Assembly (NCBI GenBank): GCA_010279815.1
Contig: QEOQ01000207.1
Location: 282,962-346,961, forward strand
Origin: Brachionus plicatilis
Lineage: Eukaryota > Rotifera > Eurotatoria > Ploima > Brachionidae
Direction: 5' to 3'
DNA: 64,000 nucleotides
Positions 1-9,685 of this stretch are shown here, piece after piece (position 1 is the first letter of the stretch; every line of letters begins with the position of its first letter). The notes beneath the pieces are model-generated. The model was not told where the DNA came from. It saw only the letters and a program-made list of their open reading frames with translations, and did not search any database. The position numbers and the translations under genes were made by a program.

Positions 1-106
1 TTTTGATGTCTTCTTGCGTAATTGCCGCATTGTATTGTTCGGTCAGCTGATTTTTTCGATCTTCTTCGGCCTTTCGCGTATTTGATATTTCACTCAACAC
101 GTCTTG
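1..106 (-). CDS. Possible partial coding exon at left edge, charged helical protein
   Basis: Read on the minus strand, this GC-richer stretch is open throughout and encodes a highly charged segment (DVLSEISNTRKAEEDRKNQ and onward to ITQEDIK) that looks like a coiled coil. It runs off the left edge. A stop codon lies just upstream in frame at about 113, and an AG that could serve as acceptor sits beside it. I do not recognise the family. The base composition differs sharply from the flanking AT-rich DNA, which is the main argument for coding, but the piece is too short to be sure. Confidence 0.35.
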
Positions 107-198
107 GTATCATTTTTTAACATTAGATTCCTTAATTAAGATTTGACATTAAACTCACTGACATTAATTTTTGTACTTTAAAATATTTTAACATTAAT

Positions 199-901
199 TT
201 ACTGGTAGACGAAATTAAAGAACGCTGCAATAAAAGACTAAACATTATTAAGATATTGTCAAACAAAAAATGGGGTCTCAATCAAAACACACTAGGAAAT
301 TTATATAAATCTTTAGTCGGATCAATCTTAGACTATTCTTTTCCTTGCCTAAATTCATTTTCAGAAAATAATATCAAAAAACTACAAGCAATTCAGAATA
401 CAGCAGTTAGGTCTATTCTTAAGTTAAAATATGATACTCCCTCCAACATCGTGCATCATGAGGCTTTTAATAAACTAAAATTACTAACAGTCTCGAATCG
501 GCTTTTTGAATTGAGTGAGAGATATGTTGGGACAGGACTGAGTCATTCTATCCCATTAGTTGAAAGACTGGTGAAGGAATACAAAGAAGGTTTCGAATCA
601 AGACATATTGAATATCCAACTCCATTGTGTAATTGCTACCTTACTATTTCTTCTTATTTTCCTGAAACTTGAACTATACAAACATGTGCCACATGTTACA
701 ATCTTTTCCAATTTATGTCTTTTAAATTTTCATTTTTTTAGTTTATTTACTTTATTTTGATTCTTTTTTTTTATCTCATTTTATTAACTTTAATTTTATT
801 TTTATTTTATTTCATTTTTATTTTATTTTTTTTATTTTACTTTTTAACTTATTCTGAAGGAGCGTTAGCTCGGTACAGAAAACAAATAAATAAAAATAAA
901 T
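199..901 (+). mobile_element. 5'-truncated non-LTR retrotransposon (LINE), RT C-terminus and 3' tail
   Basis: The open frame from about 199 to the stop at 672 encodes the C-terminal region of a Jockey/CR1-type reverse transcriptase polyprotein (segments LGNLYKSLVGSILDYSFPC and IQNTAVRSILKLKY). This thumb-like tail typically follows the RT domain. The catalytic RT core and endonuclease are absent, so this is a dead 5'-truncated copy. After the stop comes a T-rich 3' UTR, then a short GC-richer end (GGAGCGTTAGCTCGGTACAG, 859-878) and an AAATA-rich tail. A second copy lies at 28389-29275 with the same 3' end, and an inverted copy of the tail lies at 55392-55428. Confidence 0.8.
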
Positions 902-902
902 A

Positions 903-1814
903 CCGTAAATTTCTTAAACACGTAAATTCGTAAATTTACTGGTCTTTCAGTAAAAATGTAAAACATAAAAAAATAAATAAATTTTAGATATTTACTGATT
1001 TTTTATTTATTTAAGTAATTTACTGAAACCAGTTTAGTAAATTACTGAAACGAAACGTATATTTTCAGAATTAAAAAAAAAATTTTTATCTTTAAGTTTT
1101 GGTATTTGACTGGAATATTTTTAGTAAATTACTGAAAAAGGGTAATTAAAAAAAGTTTATTTTTTTTTGTAGCTTGAATACAAAGTTTATTTGTTTTTGT
1201 AGCTTGTAGCTCGATGATATCTTGAAGTTCACAACAACTGGGATTTTTTGGAACCTCATCAATTTGTCATACATTGACCATTACACTTGCATTTTACCAT
1301 ACCCTTACCACCAATAGATAATTCAGTTACTTCTTGCCTCATACTTAAAGCTTTGTCTAGGTTTAAGTTATTTATTTTCTCGCATCCAAGTAGACATCGT
1401 ATTTTTATGAGAGAATAGGTTTTATAACAACTAATTAACACATAATTTTTTTTAATTTTTTTGTTTCGCCAGCAACTAAAATTTCGTATTGATTCAATAG
1501 ATAATATTCTTCAGAAGTTTTCTTTGTTTTTTATCAAGTGCAGATTCGATTTGTAGAATTAAAGCTTATTCAGTTAATATATTGATATTCAGTCACCGAT
1601 GTATCGTCCAAGTTTTTTTTTTATCGGGATTATTGAAACATTAGTTTCGGTAAATTACTTAAACTACTAAAATTGTTTTGCATAATTACTGACTGAAAAG
1701 TAAGTTAACAAAATTACTAGTAAAAAAACAAAACATAATTTTTTTATTATTTGTTTTACATTTTTTCTGGTAGACCAGTAAATTTACAAATTTACGTGTT
1801 ATAGTTATTTACTG
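903..1814. mobile_element. TIR-bounded DNA element, about 912 bp
   Basis: The first ~65 bp (903-968) and last ~65 bp (1750-1814) are inverted copies of each other, sharing AACACGTAAATT and GTAAATTTACTGGTCT with few mismatches. Several subterminal copies of AGTAAATTACTGAAA lie inside (about 1015-1056 and 1122-1136, and a variant near 1650). This organisation is typical of a non-autonomous DNA transposon. It sits immediately after the A-rich tail of the LINE fragment. No clean target-site duplication was found. The interior holds a short cysteine-rich frame on the minus strand (see 1259-1441). Confidence 0.65.
1200..1441 (-). pseudogene. Decayed Cys-rich C-terminal tail inside the TIR element
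   Basis: A 60-codon minus-strand frame ends in GGKGMVKCKCNGQCMTN, then meets a stop. In another frame just downstream, PSCCELQ continues the pattern. This resembles the C-x-C-x3-C cysteine-rich tail seen at the end of some integrase-type or KRBA2-like transposon proteins, here broken by a frame change. Family assignment rests only on this short motif, so it is tentative. Confidence 0.3.
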
Positions 1815-3869
1815 TTACATATATTTTATGTAAGCATTATTGCAAGAAAATAAATAGTCACCTAGCTCTTTTTAGTTGTTGAAAACTCAAAGCTGAAAAA
1901 CTTTAATTTTAATTCTTTAATTTTAAAGAATTGAAACGTATTTTGCATACCGTTTTGTAGATAATTAACCTTCTTACAACCAAGAGTAAAAAAATCTAAA
2001 TGTCGCCTAAGATGGGTCAAAAATGATCTAATTTTGTAATCAATAAAATTAATTTAATAACCCAATAGCATTTTTGACAAAATAAATATACAACCAAAAA
2101 ATACATCTGTAATGTTAAGGTGGTCTGGTCAAAAATGATTAAATTATCTTTATTTTTATAAAAAAATGTGGATTAATTTTAGAGCTTTAGGTCAAATTTT
2201 CATACTAGCTGGATATTAAGTCATCTCGGAGATATAATGCTTTCGAAATCATGGAAGAGTAAAAAAATACTCAAATATATATAATATTTTTTGATTAAAA
2301 TTAATTAAAAAAACGGACTTGATAATTATTTTTTTTTAAGTCAAATTTTATAATTTGAATATTTTCCGTTCCATGTAGTTATTGTAGCGGCCTAGTTAAA
2401 GTCAAAGTCACTAAAATTAAAGTTTTTTAAATAATGTTTAAAAAATAATTTTTAATAAATTATTAAAAAGGTTTCTAAACAGACCAACAACTGCCCGCCA
2501 TAAATGGGACGGTTTTTTAGACCGCTCGTTTAAATTTAAACGGTTGTTAAACGGGCCAACAACCGCTAGTAACCGCCCGTATATTGCACCAGCTAGCTCT
2601 GTCCACATGCAACAATAAAAATAAGCAAAGAAATAAACCACTTGCCGTATACAGGAAGTTTGAGGTTAACTAAAGGACGATTTTGAATTCATCCTGATTT
2701 TCAATAATATTAGCATTTAATTGTATCAAGATTTGAAAAGGGCTCACGGTTAAATGACAACGCTATTATTAAACTGCAGTAAAATGACAAGACTACGAAA
2801 AAAAATTCTTTTAATTACCGAAAACTTAAGGAGCAGTAAAAAACTTTAATTTTTTGAACTGATGTCTGAGAATGTTTTCATTTAATAGTTAATCAACATT
2901 GGATTTTTGAGTTATTGAGCTTGTTATGAACTCAAACACTCCTACCGCCACAACCCCCGACACAAACAAGACACTTATTCGCCACAGTATATTTAAACTT
3001 CTAACTAAGCCAATTTCTTGTGTTCCTCATTAAAATCAAAATTTTTTAGTTTAATCAAGAATCAAAGCTTGAGATTTTTGCAAATAAAAAATAATAACAT
3101 TTTTAATTTTTCTTTATTTGTTCAATTTGTTGCGTTAGATAAAGTTTAAAAGAATATGATTTTTTATTTTTGATAGAAATATGAAGTTTTAGTGCTGCAA
3201 GAATATGAAAGTAGTGCTTAGATTTATGGGACTGCATTATTGAACGATTGAATAATGTTTATTATTAAAAAGAAGTTTGAATTATTCGAATTAACTCCCA
3301 AATGAGGTCGCTGAATCAATCAGTTAGCATTTTTAAAAGTAATTAAATCAAATTTCGCTTCCATTAATTATTCTATTGATTTGATCGAGTTTAACGCGAC
3401 ACCTCAATTTGCTTTTTTTACTACTTCTATTGCTAGTTAATGAAATGATTTTCGACAATTTTAATTGTAAAGTAATTATCAAAAGCAAATATTTGATTTA
3501 ATTTTTAGATAAAAAATCTAATTAAAAATTTTGGAATTATAATTTAAAAAAAAATGATTCCTAACATTGACTTGGTATAATCAAAGATTCTTGTTTATGT
3601 GCAGCATATTTTTTTGAAGAAACAATGAGTGTTAGCTTCAAAATAAACAACTTCATAAATGGTTAATTATTTAAGACAACTTAAAAATCTTAAGTTGAAA
3701 ATTTTGTTTTTTAAAATAAATTTCAGTGTAGAAAATTTTTTACTTTACATTGTTTTTATCAAGAATCAATCAAATATTTTTTATTTAAAAAATGATTGTT
3801 AATAGAGGTCTTAATTTTTGAAAAGAAATATTTTCTATTGTTGATCTATTGATTGATATCTATTTTTAG
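1815..3869. other. Intergenic, with a GC-richer repeat-like block at 2470-2610
   Basis: No gene is supported here. The block at 2470-2610 is conspicuously GC-rich for this sequence. Read on the minus strand it contains two related units, GTTGTTGGCCCGTTTA and GTTGTTGGTCTGTTTA, about 75 bp apart, plus the hairpin pair GGTTGTT/AACAACC around 2540-2560. It is probably a repeat remnant. The 67-codon frame across it has no recognisable product. The rest is AT-rich with nothing recognised. Confidence 0.4.
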
Positions 3870-5048
3870 TTAAACAGTGGGATAAATCGTGGCCAAAACT
3901 TCTTTATCGTTTCTCTCCATCTTATAACATTCAAAAATAACATCCAAATTGGCAAAATTTAAGCGAGTTTTTTTCTCGCCACACAAAAATACTATCGTAT
4001 ACAGAGCAATTTCAAATTCTGGACTGAAACCTATCTTTTAAAAACTTAAAATACAGAAATTGATCTTAGATCTAAATAAAATGATACCAAAAATCCTCCT
4101 AGCGGCTTGAAAACTCCATCCATTGAAAAGCTGATTGCCAAAATTCCAGGTTCATCTGTTTCTTTATCTTCTTCATACTTAGTTTAAAAGAAAAAATCGA
4201 TGCAGTGCTGCAAAAGAAAAAATGACATACCACCGTTTTTGAAGGTATATATCCAAAATACTTAATATCACCTTTTCTCTCCAAGTAGTAATAATTGAAC
4301 CAATTATGGCACCCAAGGACTTTAAAGTTTCTCTTTCTTTCTCCAATGAAAACATGTTCAAAAGCACTGGAATCTTCAACGCTTAAAAACAAAATTTTCA
4401 AAGACATTTAAATTTTTTGATTTTACAATTCTTTATCAGATCTTCCATAAAAATCAAACCAAATGTCATCAAGCATTTTTTTAAACTCCTCTTCATCTTC
4501 TGGTGCTTTTTCTTCTCTAACTAAAAATCTGTGTGCCTCTTTCATCAGTTCTGTTTCCATACATGCGTCAATAAAATCATCTTGCTCTCTTGATTCTCTA
4601 TACGTTTCAATTTCCTGTTTATTTATTTCTTCATTATAGTTGTTAAAAAGTCTAAAAAAAGCTTTTTTTGAAAAATAATTAATTTTGTTAAACAAAATGA
4701 ACAAGAATACTTTTATAAGTGCGGCGAGAAATGATTTTTTCAAAGTCGAAAAACTCAAATAATGGACGCCCCATCATTGTTTTAAACTCTTCTATTAAAT
4801 CACTGATTCCGTCATTGTCTTGATCCAGCCTTAATTCACGAAGATCTATTTCTCCTTAAGAAATAAATAATGAATTAATAATCTTAAAAATAATTAACAA
4901 TTATTTTTTTAATTTTTTGTTATTTAAAAATATATTATTTATAAATAATACTTTGTAAATTTAGTTTGTAATCAACATTTCTTACAAGTCTGTCAGAATC
5001 TAAGTCGCATAAAATTTGGGCTATCTCTGATAATTTTTCATTAATCAT
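3870..5048 (-). CDS. ENDOU: EndoU-family (XendoU-like) endoribonuclease, six exons
   Basis: Members of this family cleave RNA at uridylates in a Mn-dependent reaction leaving 2',3'-cyclic phosphates. Exons 4952-5048, 4711-4854, 4427-4661, 4231-4381, 4088-4177 and 3870-4034 join in frame to a 293-residue protein. It starts MINEKLSEIAQILCDLD and ends near LATIYPTV, the usual EndoU ends. The catalytic triad is visible: H168 in FEHVF, H184 in CHNW and K233 in FKPLGG, with H-H spacing of 16 as in XendoU. GFSPEFEIALYT matches the family's SPEFE block. There is no signal peptide, so it is likely intracellular, unlike secreted vertebrate ENDOU. An acidic DQDNDGISDLIE segment (residues 43-54) resembles a calcium-binding loop. 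Introns are about 49-100 nt. An acceptor-like TTTTAG lies 49 nt upstream of the ATG. Confidence 0.92.
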
Positions 5049-5407
5049 TTTGTATCCAAATTGTCAAGTTTTAAAAATAAAAAGAATGTTATAATTGCTA
5101 AAATAATAAAAAAAACTCAAGTGTTCATATTATGATAAAATCAAGGTATATTTTTGTTTATTTCAAGCAAGCATTAGCAACTATTAGATGAAGTTACATA
5201 ATAATTTATTAATGTATGAATTTTAACTCATGATTTAATTATTTATTTTTGAAAATTATTTTAAGATGAATTTAAAAAAAAAAGATTTTATCAATCATTT
5301 TAAACCATTAAAATCAAAACAAGGTTCAAAAAATAATGCTTTTATTATGTAAATGATTATTAAAAAATTATAAAAAGCCGTTTATGAGTGCTAAAAATAA
5401 AAAATAT
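5049..5407. other. Intergenic between EndoU 5' end and first SLC34 copy 3' end
   Basis: AT-rich spacer. It should contain the EndoU promoter and the 3' UTR of the neighbouring cotransporter gene, but no specific element is convincing beyond the acceptor-like AG at 5098-5099. Confidence 0.4.
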
Positions 5408-7810
5408 TTATTTGACAACTTTTTCTTCTTCAATCTTAAAATTTGAGTTTCTTTTTGTAAAGACATCAGGATTAGTTTCGTCTTCTTCTTTAATTTGGTA
5501 ATTTGTATTGCGCCGATTATGGTAATCAAATTTGGTTTCATGATCCTCATCAGGCTTAAAATTAGTTTTTCTTCTATTATGGTAGTGGGATGCTTCAAAT
5601 TCCTCATCGCTTGATTCAGGATTTGAAATGATTGTATTACGTCTTGCGTAAATTCTGGCTTCTTGGACAACCGAATCAATTGCGCTAAAACGACGAATAA
5701 AATTCGGAAAAAAATTGGAAGTATTGTCTTCTTCCTCTTCCTCTTCCTCTTGAACTTGATCATCAGTAATTCCAAATTGGTTTTTATCAATTGAAGAGCG
5801 AGGATGTGATTGTCGCTTCTTTTTCTTTTGACAGCACTTGATTTTCTTGATTTTGGTGTCCCAAAAGGCCATCGATCTCATCCATGCTGGCAACCAATCG
5901 AAGCTCTTGAGTTTTTCTGGCAACACTTGTGGCACCAATTTTCTCAAAAGCAAAATAATCAAATAAGCAAAGACTAAAATAAGTATTGGAATGCCGACAA
6001 TAGCCACGCCGATCCAATAAGGAATCAAAGCTATGGCAAACATGAAAAGTGGAATAATGAAATAGGCTGAAGAAACGTATATGTACACAAACCATTTGTA
6101 TTTTACAACAATGTGTCCGAATTTTCGGGCAAATTTTTTGGGAAAACGCATAAATGGAATCGGCAGCCAAAGAATGACACCAATGACATTGAAAAGAGTG
6201 TAAACAAATGCAAGTTGAAGCGATTTTTTCAAAGCAGAAGCAGGCTGAGTGAAAGCACTCAAGATACCGGTCACGGTTGTGCCAATATTTGAACCCAAAG
6301 TCATCACAAATACTCGTTGCAAACTGACTATTCCAAAGCCGCACAAAGGAACAAGTGTGGCAGTGATTATGTTTGAACTTTGGACAACTAATGTCATGAG
6401 AAATGCAACTATGAATAGAATAAGCTGCATTAGCCATCTGAATTTACCAGGAAACGTGGCATTAATAGCTCTACGAACTCCGTGAGCTATCGGACCAACA
6501 ATGATCAAGCTGAGTATTTTGACAATACCAAACAAACATGCCAAGAGAACAACTAGTGAAAGAATAATCCAAAAAAGGCCAGTTCCGCCATCTCCAAATG
6601 CTCGTAACATTGGCATGCACCAATAAGTGCATTCCGTGCAACCAGTTACGTTTTGATAGACAGTTTGATTTTTGACAAAAAAATCTTCGTATTGTGTCAA
6701 ATTGGTGTAATTTTTTAAAACAATTGTTTGCTCATTGTTCCAACTAATGTTAAATTGACTCAAAAGATTGAATATAGTTTGTGTTAGATTTTTATCGTTT
6801 ATCTCATTTGTATAAATTGGCTTTTGGCAACATCTCAAAGCAACTTGAGTTGTATCAGAGCCCATGTTAACAGCATTCACTTGATCTTCATCCAACTTGA
6901 TAAAAACATCCACCAATGGATTCAAAATTGCACTGACAAAATTTGCTTTTTTCAATGCATTCGGATCATCTGGCATCAGTGAAGTTAATTTTTCTGACAC
7001 AACTGTCATAAACTCAAATATGATCTCAAGAGCTAAAAGAATTGCTGTGGTCAAATAGTTGAAAAAATCGTTTAGAGTTGCAGCACTAAAGGCTCTCTTG
7101 AATTCGAGCGGATTGTCAGCCATGCTCAATGCTATAAACGAATTGGTCACACAAGTTCCAATGTTTGATCCCATTATTATCGGAACTGAATCTTTTACTT
7201 GAATAATGCCAGCACCGACCATGGTCACAGCAATTGATGTTGTCGCAGTCGAATTCTGTAAAAGTGCAGTTAGAAATATTCCAATTGCCAATGAGGCAAA
7301 TGGATTGTTCAAGAAAAACTGAAATACATTTTTAGCTTTAAGAGCATAAGGCGTAACCAAAGTGAAGCCAATTGTCATAAAATTAAGTGATATCAGAAAA
7401 AGATAGAGCATGGCAATGAAAATGACAACTTTGATGATTGTGAAAATTATGTATCTAAATTTTTCGCCTTTGGTATAGTTATCCCATGTTTTTTCCATTT
7501 CCTCTTCTTCTTTTTGTTTTTTCAGGCGTTTTTTTTCCGCCTTTAGCTTCTTTTTCTTTTCTTTTGGACTTATTTCTCTAACAATTGGATGTTCGACTTT
7601 TTCCAATTCAGGCGGCATTTCTTCCTTATTTTCTTCTTTTTTTTCTTCTTTATTTTGTTCTTTTTTATCTTCGTAATATTTAGTTTCATTTGCTTTTTTA
7701 ATTTCTTGATCAGCTTCTTCTTTATCCAAAACTTGTATTATTTTTATCTTTTTCGGACTTTCGTTAGGTTTGAATTCCTCATCTTCTCTAACAAAATTTT
7801 CGTTGTCCAT
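5408..7810 (-). CDS. SLC34: SLC34-type sodium-phosphate cotransporter, copy 1
   Basis: Intronless 800-residue frame for a type II Na+/Pi cotransporter of the plasma membrane. A long charged cytoplasmic N-terminus (1-115, rich in K/E) precedes two inverted membrane repeats. The first signature is QNSTATTS (about 185-192) with GSNIGTCVTN. The second is VQSSNIITA (about 477) with TLGSNIGTTVTG. The first motif reads QNS instead of the usual QSS. The extracellular loop between repeats carries six N-x-S/T sites and paired cysteines, as in vertebrate SLC34. The Asp in NDFFNYL corresponds to the residue linked to electrogenic 3 Na+ coupling, which is Gly in electroneutral NaPi-IIc. VLPEKLKSFDWLPAWMRS is a family landmark. 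The tail has RRFS and RRNT basic sites. Its core (5785-7553) appears identical to 15402-17170. An acceptor-like ACAG lies 31 nt before the ATG. Confidence 0.93.
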   Translation of the reverse strand: MDNENFVREDEEFKPNESPKKIKIIQVLDKEEADQEIKKANETKYYEDKKEQNKEEKKEENKEEMPPELEKVEHPIVREISPKEKKKKLKAEKKRLKKQKEEEEMEKTWDNYTKGEKFRYIIFTIIKVVIFIAMLYLFLISLNFMTIGFTLVTPYALKAKNVFQFFLNNPFASLAIGIFLTALLQNSTATTSIAVTMVGAGIIQVKDSVPIIMGSNIGTCVTNSFIALSMADNPLEFKRAFSAATLNDFFNYLTTAILLALEIIFEFMTVVSEKLTSLMPDDPNALKKANFVSAILNPLVDVFIKLDEDQVNAVNMGSDTTQVALRCCQKPIYTNEINDKNLTQTIFNLLSQFNISWNNEQTIVLKNYTNLTQYEDFFVKNQTVYQNVTGCTECTYWCMPMLRAFGDGGTGLFWIILSLVVLLACLFGIVKILSLIIVGPIAHGVRRAINATFPGKFRWLMQLILFIVAFLMTLVVQSSNIITATLVPLCGFGIVSLQRVFVMTLGSNIGTTVTGILSAFTQPASALKKSLQLAFVYTLFNVIGVILWLPIPFMRFPKKFARKFGHIVVKYKWFVYIYVSSAYFIIPLFMFAIALIPYWIGVAIVGIPILILVFAYLIILLLRKLVPQVLPEKLKSFDWLPAWMRSMAFWDTKIKKIKCCQKKKKRQSHPRSSIDKNQFGITDDQVQEEEEEEEDNTSNFFPNFIRRFSAIDSVVQEARIYARRNTIISNPESSDEEFEASHYHNRRKTNFKPDEDHETKFDYHNRRNTNYQIKEEDETNPDVFTKRNSNFKIEEEKVVK

Positions 7811-9685
7811 CTTTAACGTAACTTGAGTTAATTTTTTCTACCTGTAAAAATTTATCAGAAAATAAGTCTAAAATTTAAAATATTATTGTAATTAAGTTTC
7901 GCTTGATAAAATAATAAATATTTTCTATAAAATGGAGTTAGACATATCTGGATAGACCACGGTATTGGTATTTTGAAAATCAAAATTAAACAAATTGGTA
8001 CAATATCTGGTTATTTATAAAAAACTTCAAGATTTTTTATGAAAAGCAGAAAAACATTAGTCAGAAAATTGAATAGAATTTATTTGAATGTAGCAATTAT
8101 GGCACTCAAGCAAAGCTTTTGTATGTTGGTAATTTTTTTTGTTTCACCTTCTCTATCTTTCAGCAAAAACTTGTTTTCTTAATGTTTTACTAGAATCATC
8201 TTCTCTTATCATCTAATGTTTACACCGAATCGATGAATTAGTGAAGTTTGAATTTGATAAATTAAGCTCAAAGAACCAATTTTTAGTAAACTAGTATTTT
8301 TCAAATAATTAATTTTAAATTCAGAAATTAATCAGTTAAATAATCAAAATAAAAAATTAAATTTAATCATTAATAAAAAATTGATCAATTTGTTTGAATT
8401 ATTATTTTAATTGTATTGATCTTAAAATCAAGAAATTGAAAATTATATATTTGAATCCTTTACTACAGTACAATTTAAAAATAACTTGTAAATTTCCTTT
8501 CCTCAACTCTTCCTCAACTCTTCCTTTCCCCACTTTTCCTTTAGGAAGAGTCGAAGAACAAAATGCGTTCAAATTAGTTTTAATTTGTACTGTATTTAAA
8601 ATTGTATTACCCTAATAGTTAAAACAACACCAACATTTTATGAATGATAATTATACTTTAAGTTGAAAAGAGAAGGAATTGGATATTAGACATAAATCAA
8701 ATTACCAAAAATTGTGTTCATGATTAAAAGAAGAAAATCCGGTAAATTATATTTTGATTAATTAAATAAGATTTCATTTAGATTAAATTAGTTGAAATGT
8801 TTTGGACATTTTTTAAAATGGTCGAAATTTTAAATATTTTCAGGTCAGATAGAAAAGGAGTTAAGCAAATATATAAAAATAAAAGTTTACTTTTAAGTCA
8901 GTGTTTCTTATTTCATAAAGAATTCCGAATTTTAATTTAAAATAAATTCATCTAATTCACTTTTATAGCTTAAAAAACTAAAGGAAATTTTTCCTATTAG
9001 CTAAAAGATGTTTTTGAAATTAAGCCATAAAAAAACAAACTTGAAATCGAGGTATTCGAAAAAAAAAATCCAATTGGTAAATGGTTTTAAGTGCCGTTTA
9101 AAATTTATGTCAAATTTATATAAAACAATTCTCTGTAAATTATCAGATAAATTTTATTTAATTAAGTTCAAAAACTGGATTTATCATTTTTTAAACAAAT
9201 GTTTTAATAGAATAAGAATTGACTGATAAAAATATGAATTAAGAAATACTCTTGAGTTTGTTTGTGCTCAAGGTTAACCGTAAAAACATTAAATTTTAAA
9301 TTTAATCACAATTTTCTTAAAAACTAGTTTCAAGACTCAAAACCTTATTGAAATCTTAATAATGTCTGCTTTTTTCAAGACTTGATTTAAATTCTGCGAA
9401 TAAACATCTTCAAGAAAATTTTCTATAAATTTCTCCTACTTTATTTTTTTCAAAAAGCTTTTGAATTAAATCTTCAATTTGAAAAGAAAAGAAATAAAAT
9501 GTTTTCATTATGTATTTGAACATATAATTGAAAAATTTTAGCTCTAAAAAACAAAAAAAAAATTGATTAATTGAGTAATAGATTTAAACGATTAGATTTA
9601 TTGATAAAATTTTTGGATTTTATTACTAAAAAATTAAAAAGAAAATTTTTTCATATGGTAATGGTCCTAACTTTGGAGCATTTAT
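7811..9685. other. Intergenic between SLC34 copies 1 and 2
   Basis: AT-rich spacer with the upstream region of SLC34 copy 1 and a short TIR element at 8466-8592. A 72-codon frame at 9008-9226 is lysine-rich and unrecognised; it is probably chance. Confidence 0.4.
8466..8592. mobile_element. 127-bp Tc1/mariner-like MITE with TA target duplication
   Basis: The ends are inverted copies starting CAGTACAA, 23 bp with three mismatches, each flanked by TA (8464-8465 and 8593-8594). CAGT ends plus TA duplication fit Tc1/mariner-type insertion. The interior includes a duplicated CCTCAACTCTT unit and no coding frame. Confidence 0.6.

Noticed and set aside
2438..2641. 67-codon ORF as a small gene
   Set aside because: It lies over a repeat-like GC block and has no recognisable motif.
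4662..4758. Apparent frameshift in the EndoU gene
   Set aside because: A 49-nt GT-AG intron (4662-4710) restores the family alignment, so the gene is intact.
5787..6437. 216-codon antisense-frame ORF within SLC34 copy 1, repeated at 15404-16054
   Set aside because: It is another frame of the same strand inside a recognised transporter. It is identical in both places only because the underlying DNA is identical, and its composition is implausible.
6249..6485. Plus-strand 78-codon frames opposite the SLC34 genes (also 15866-16102 and 11130-11321)
   Set aside because: Shadows of the transporter coding strand with no independent motif.
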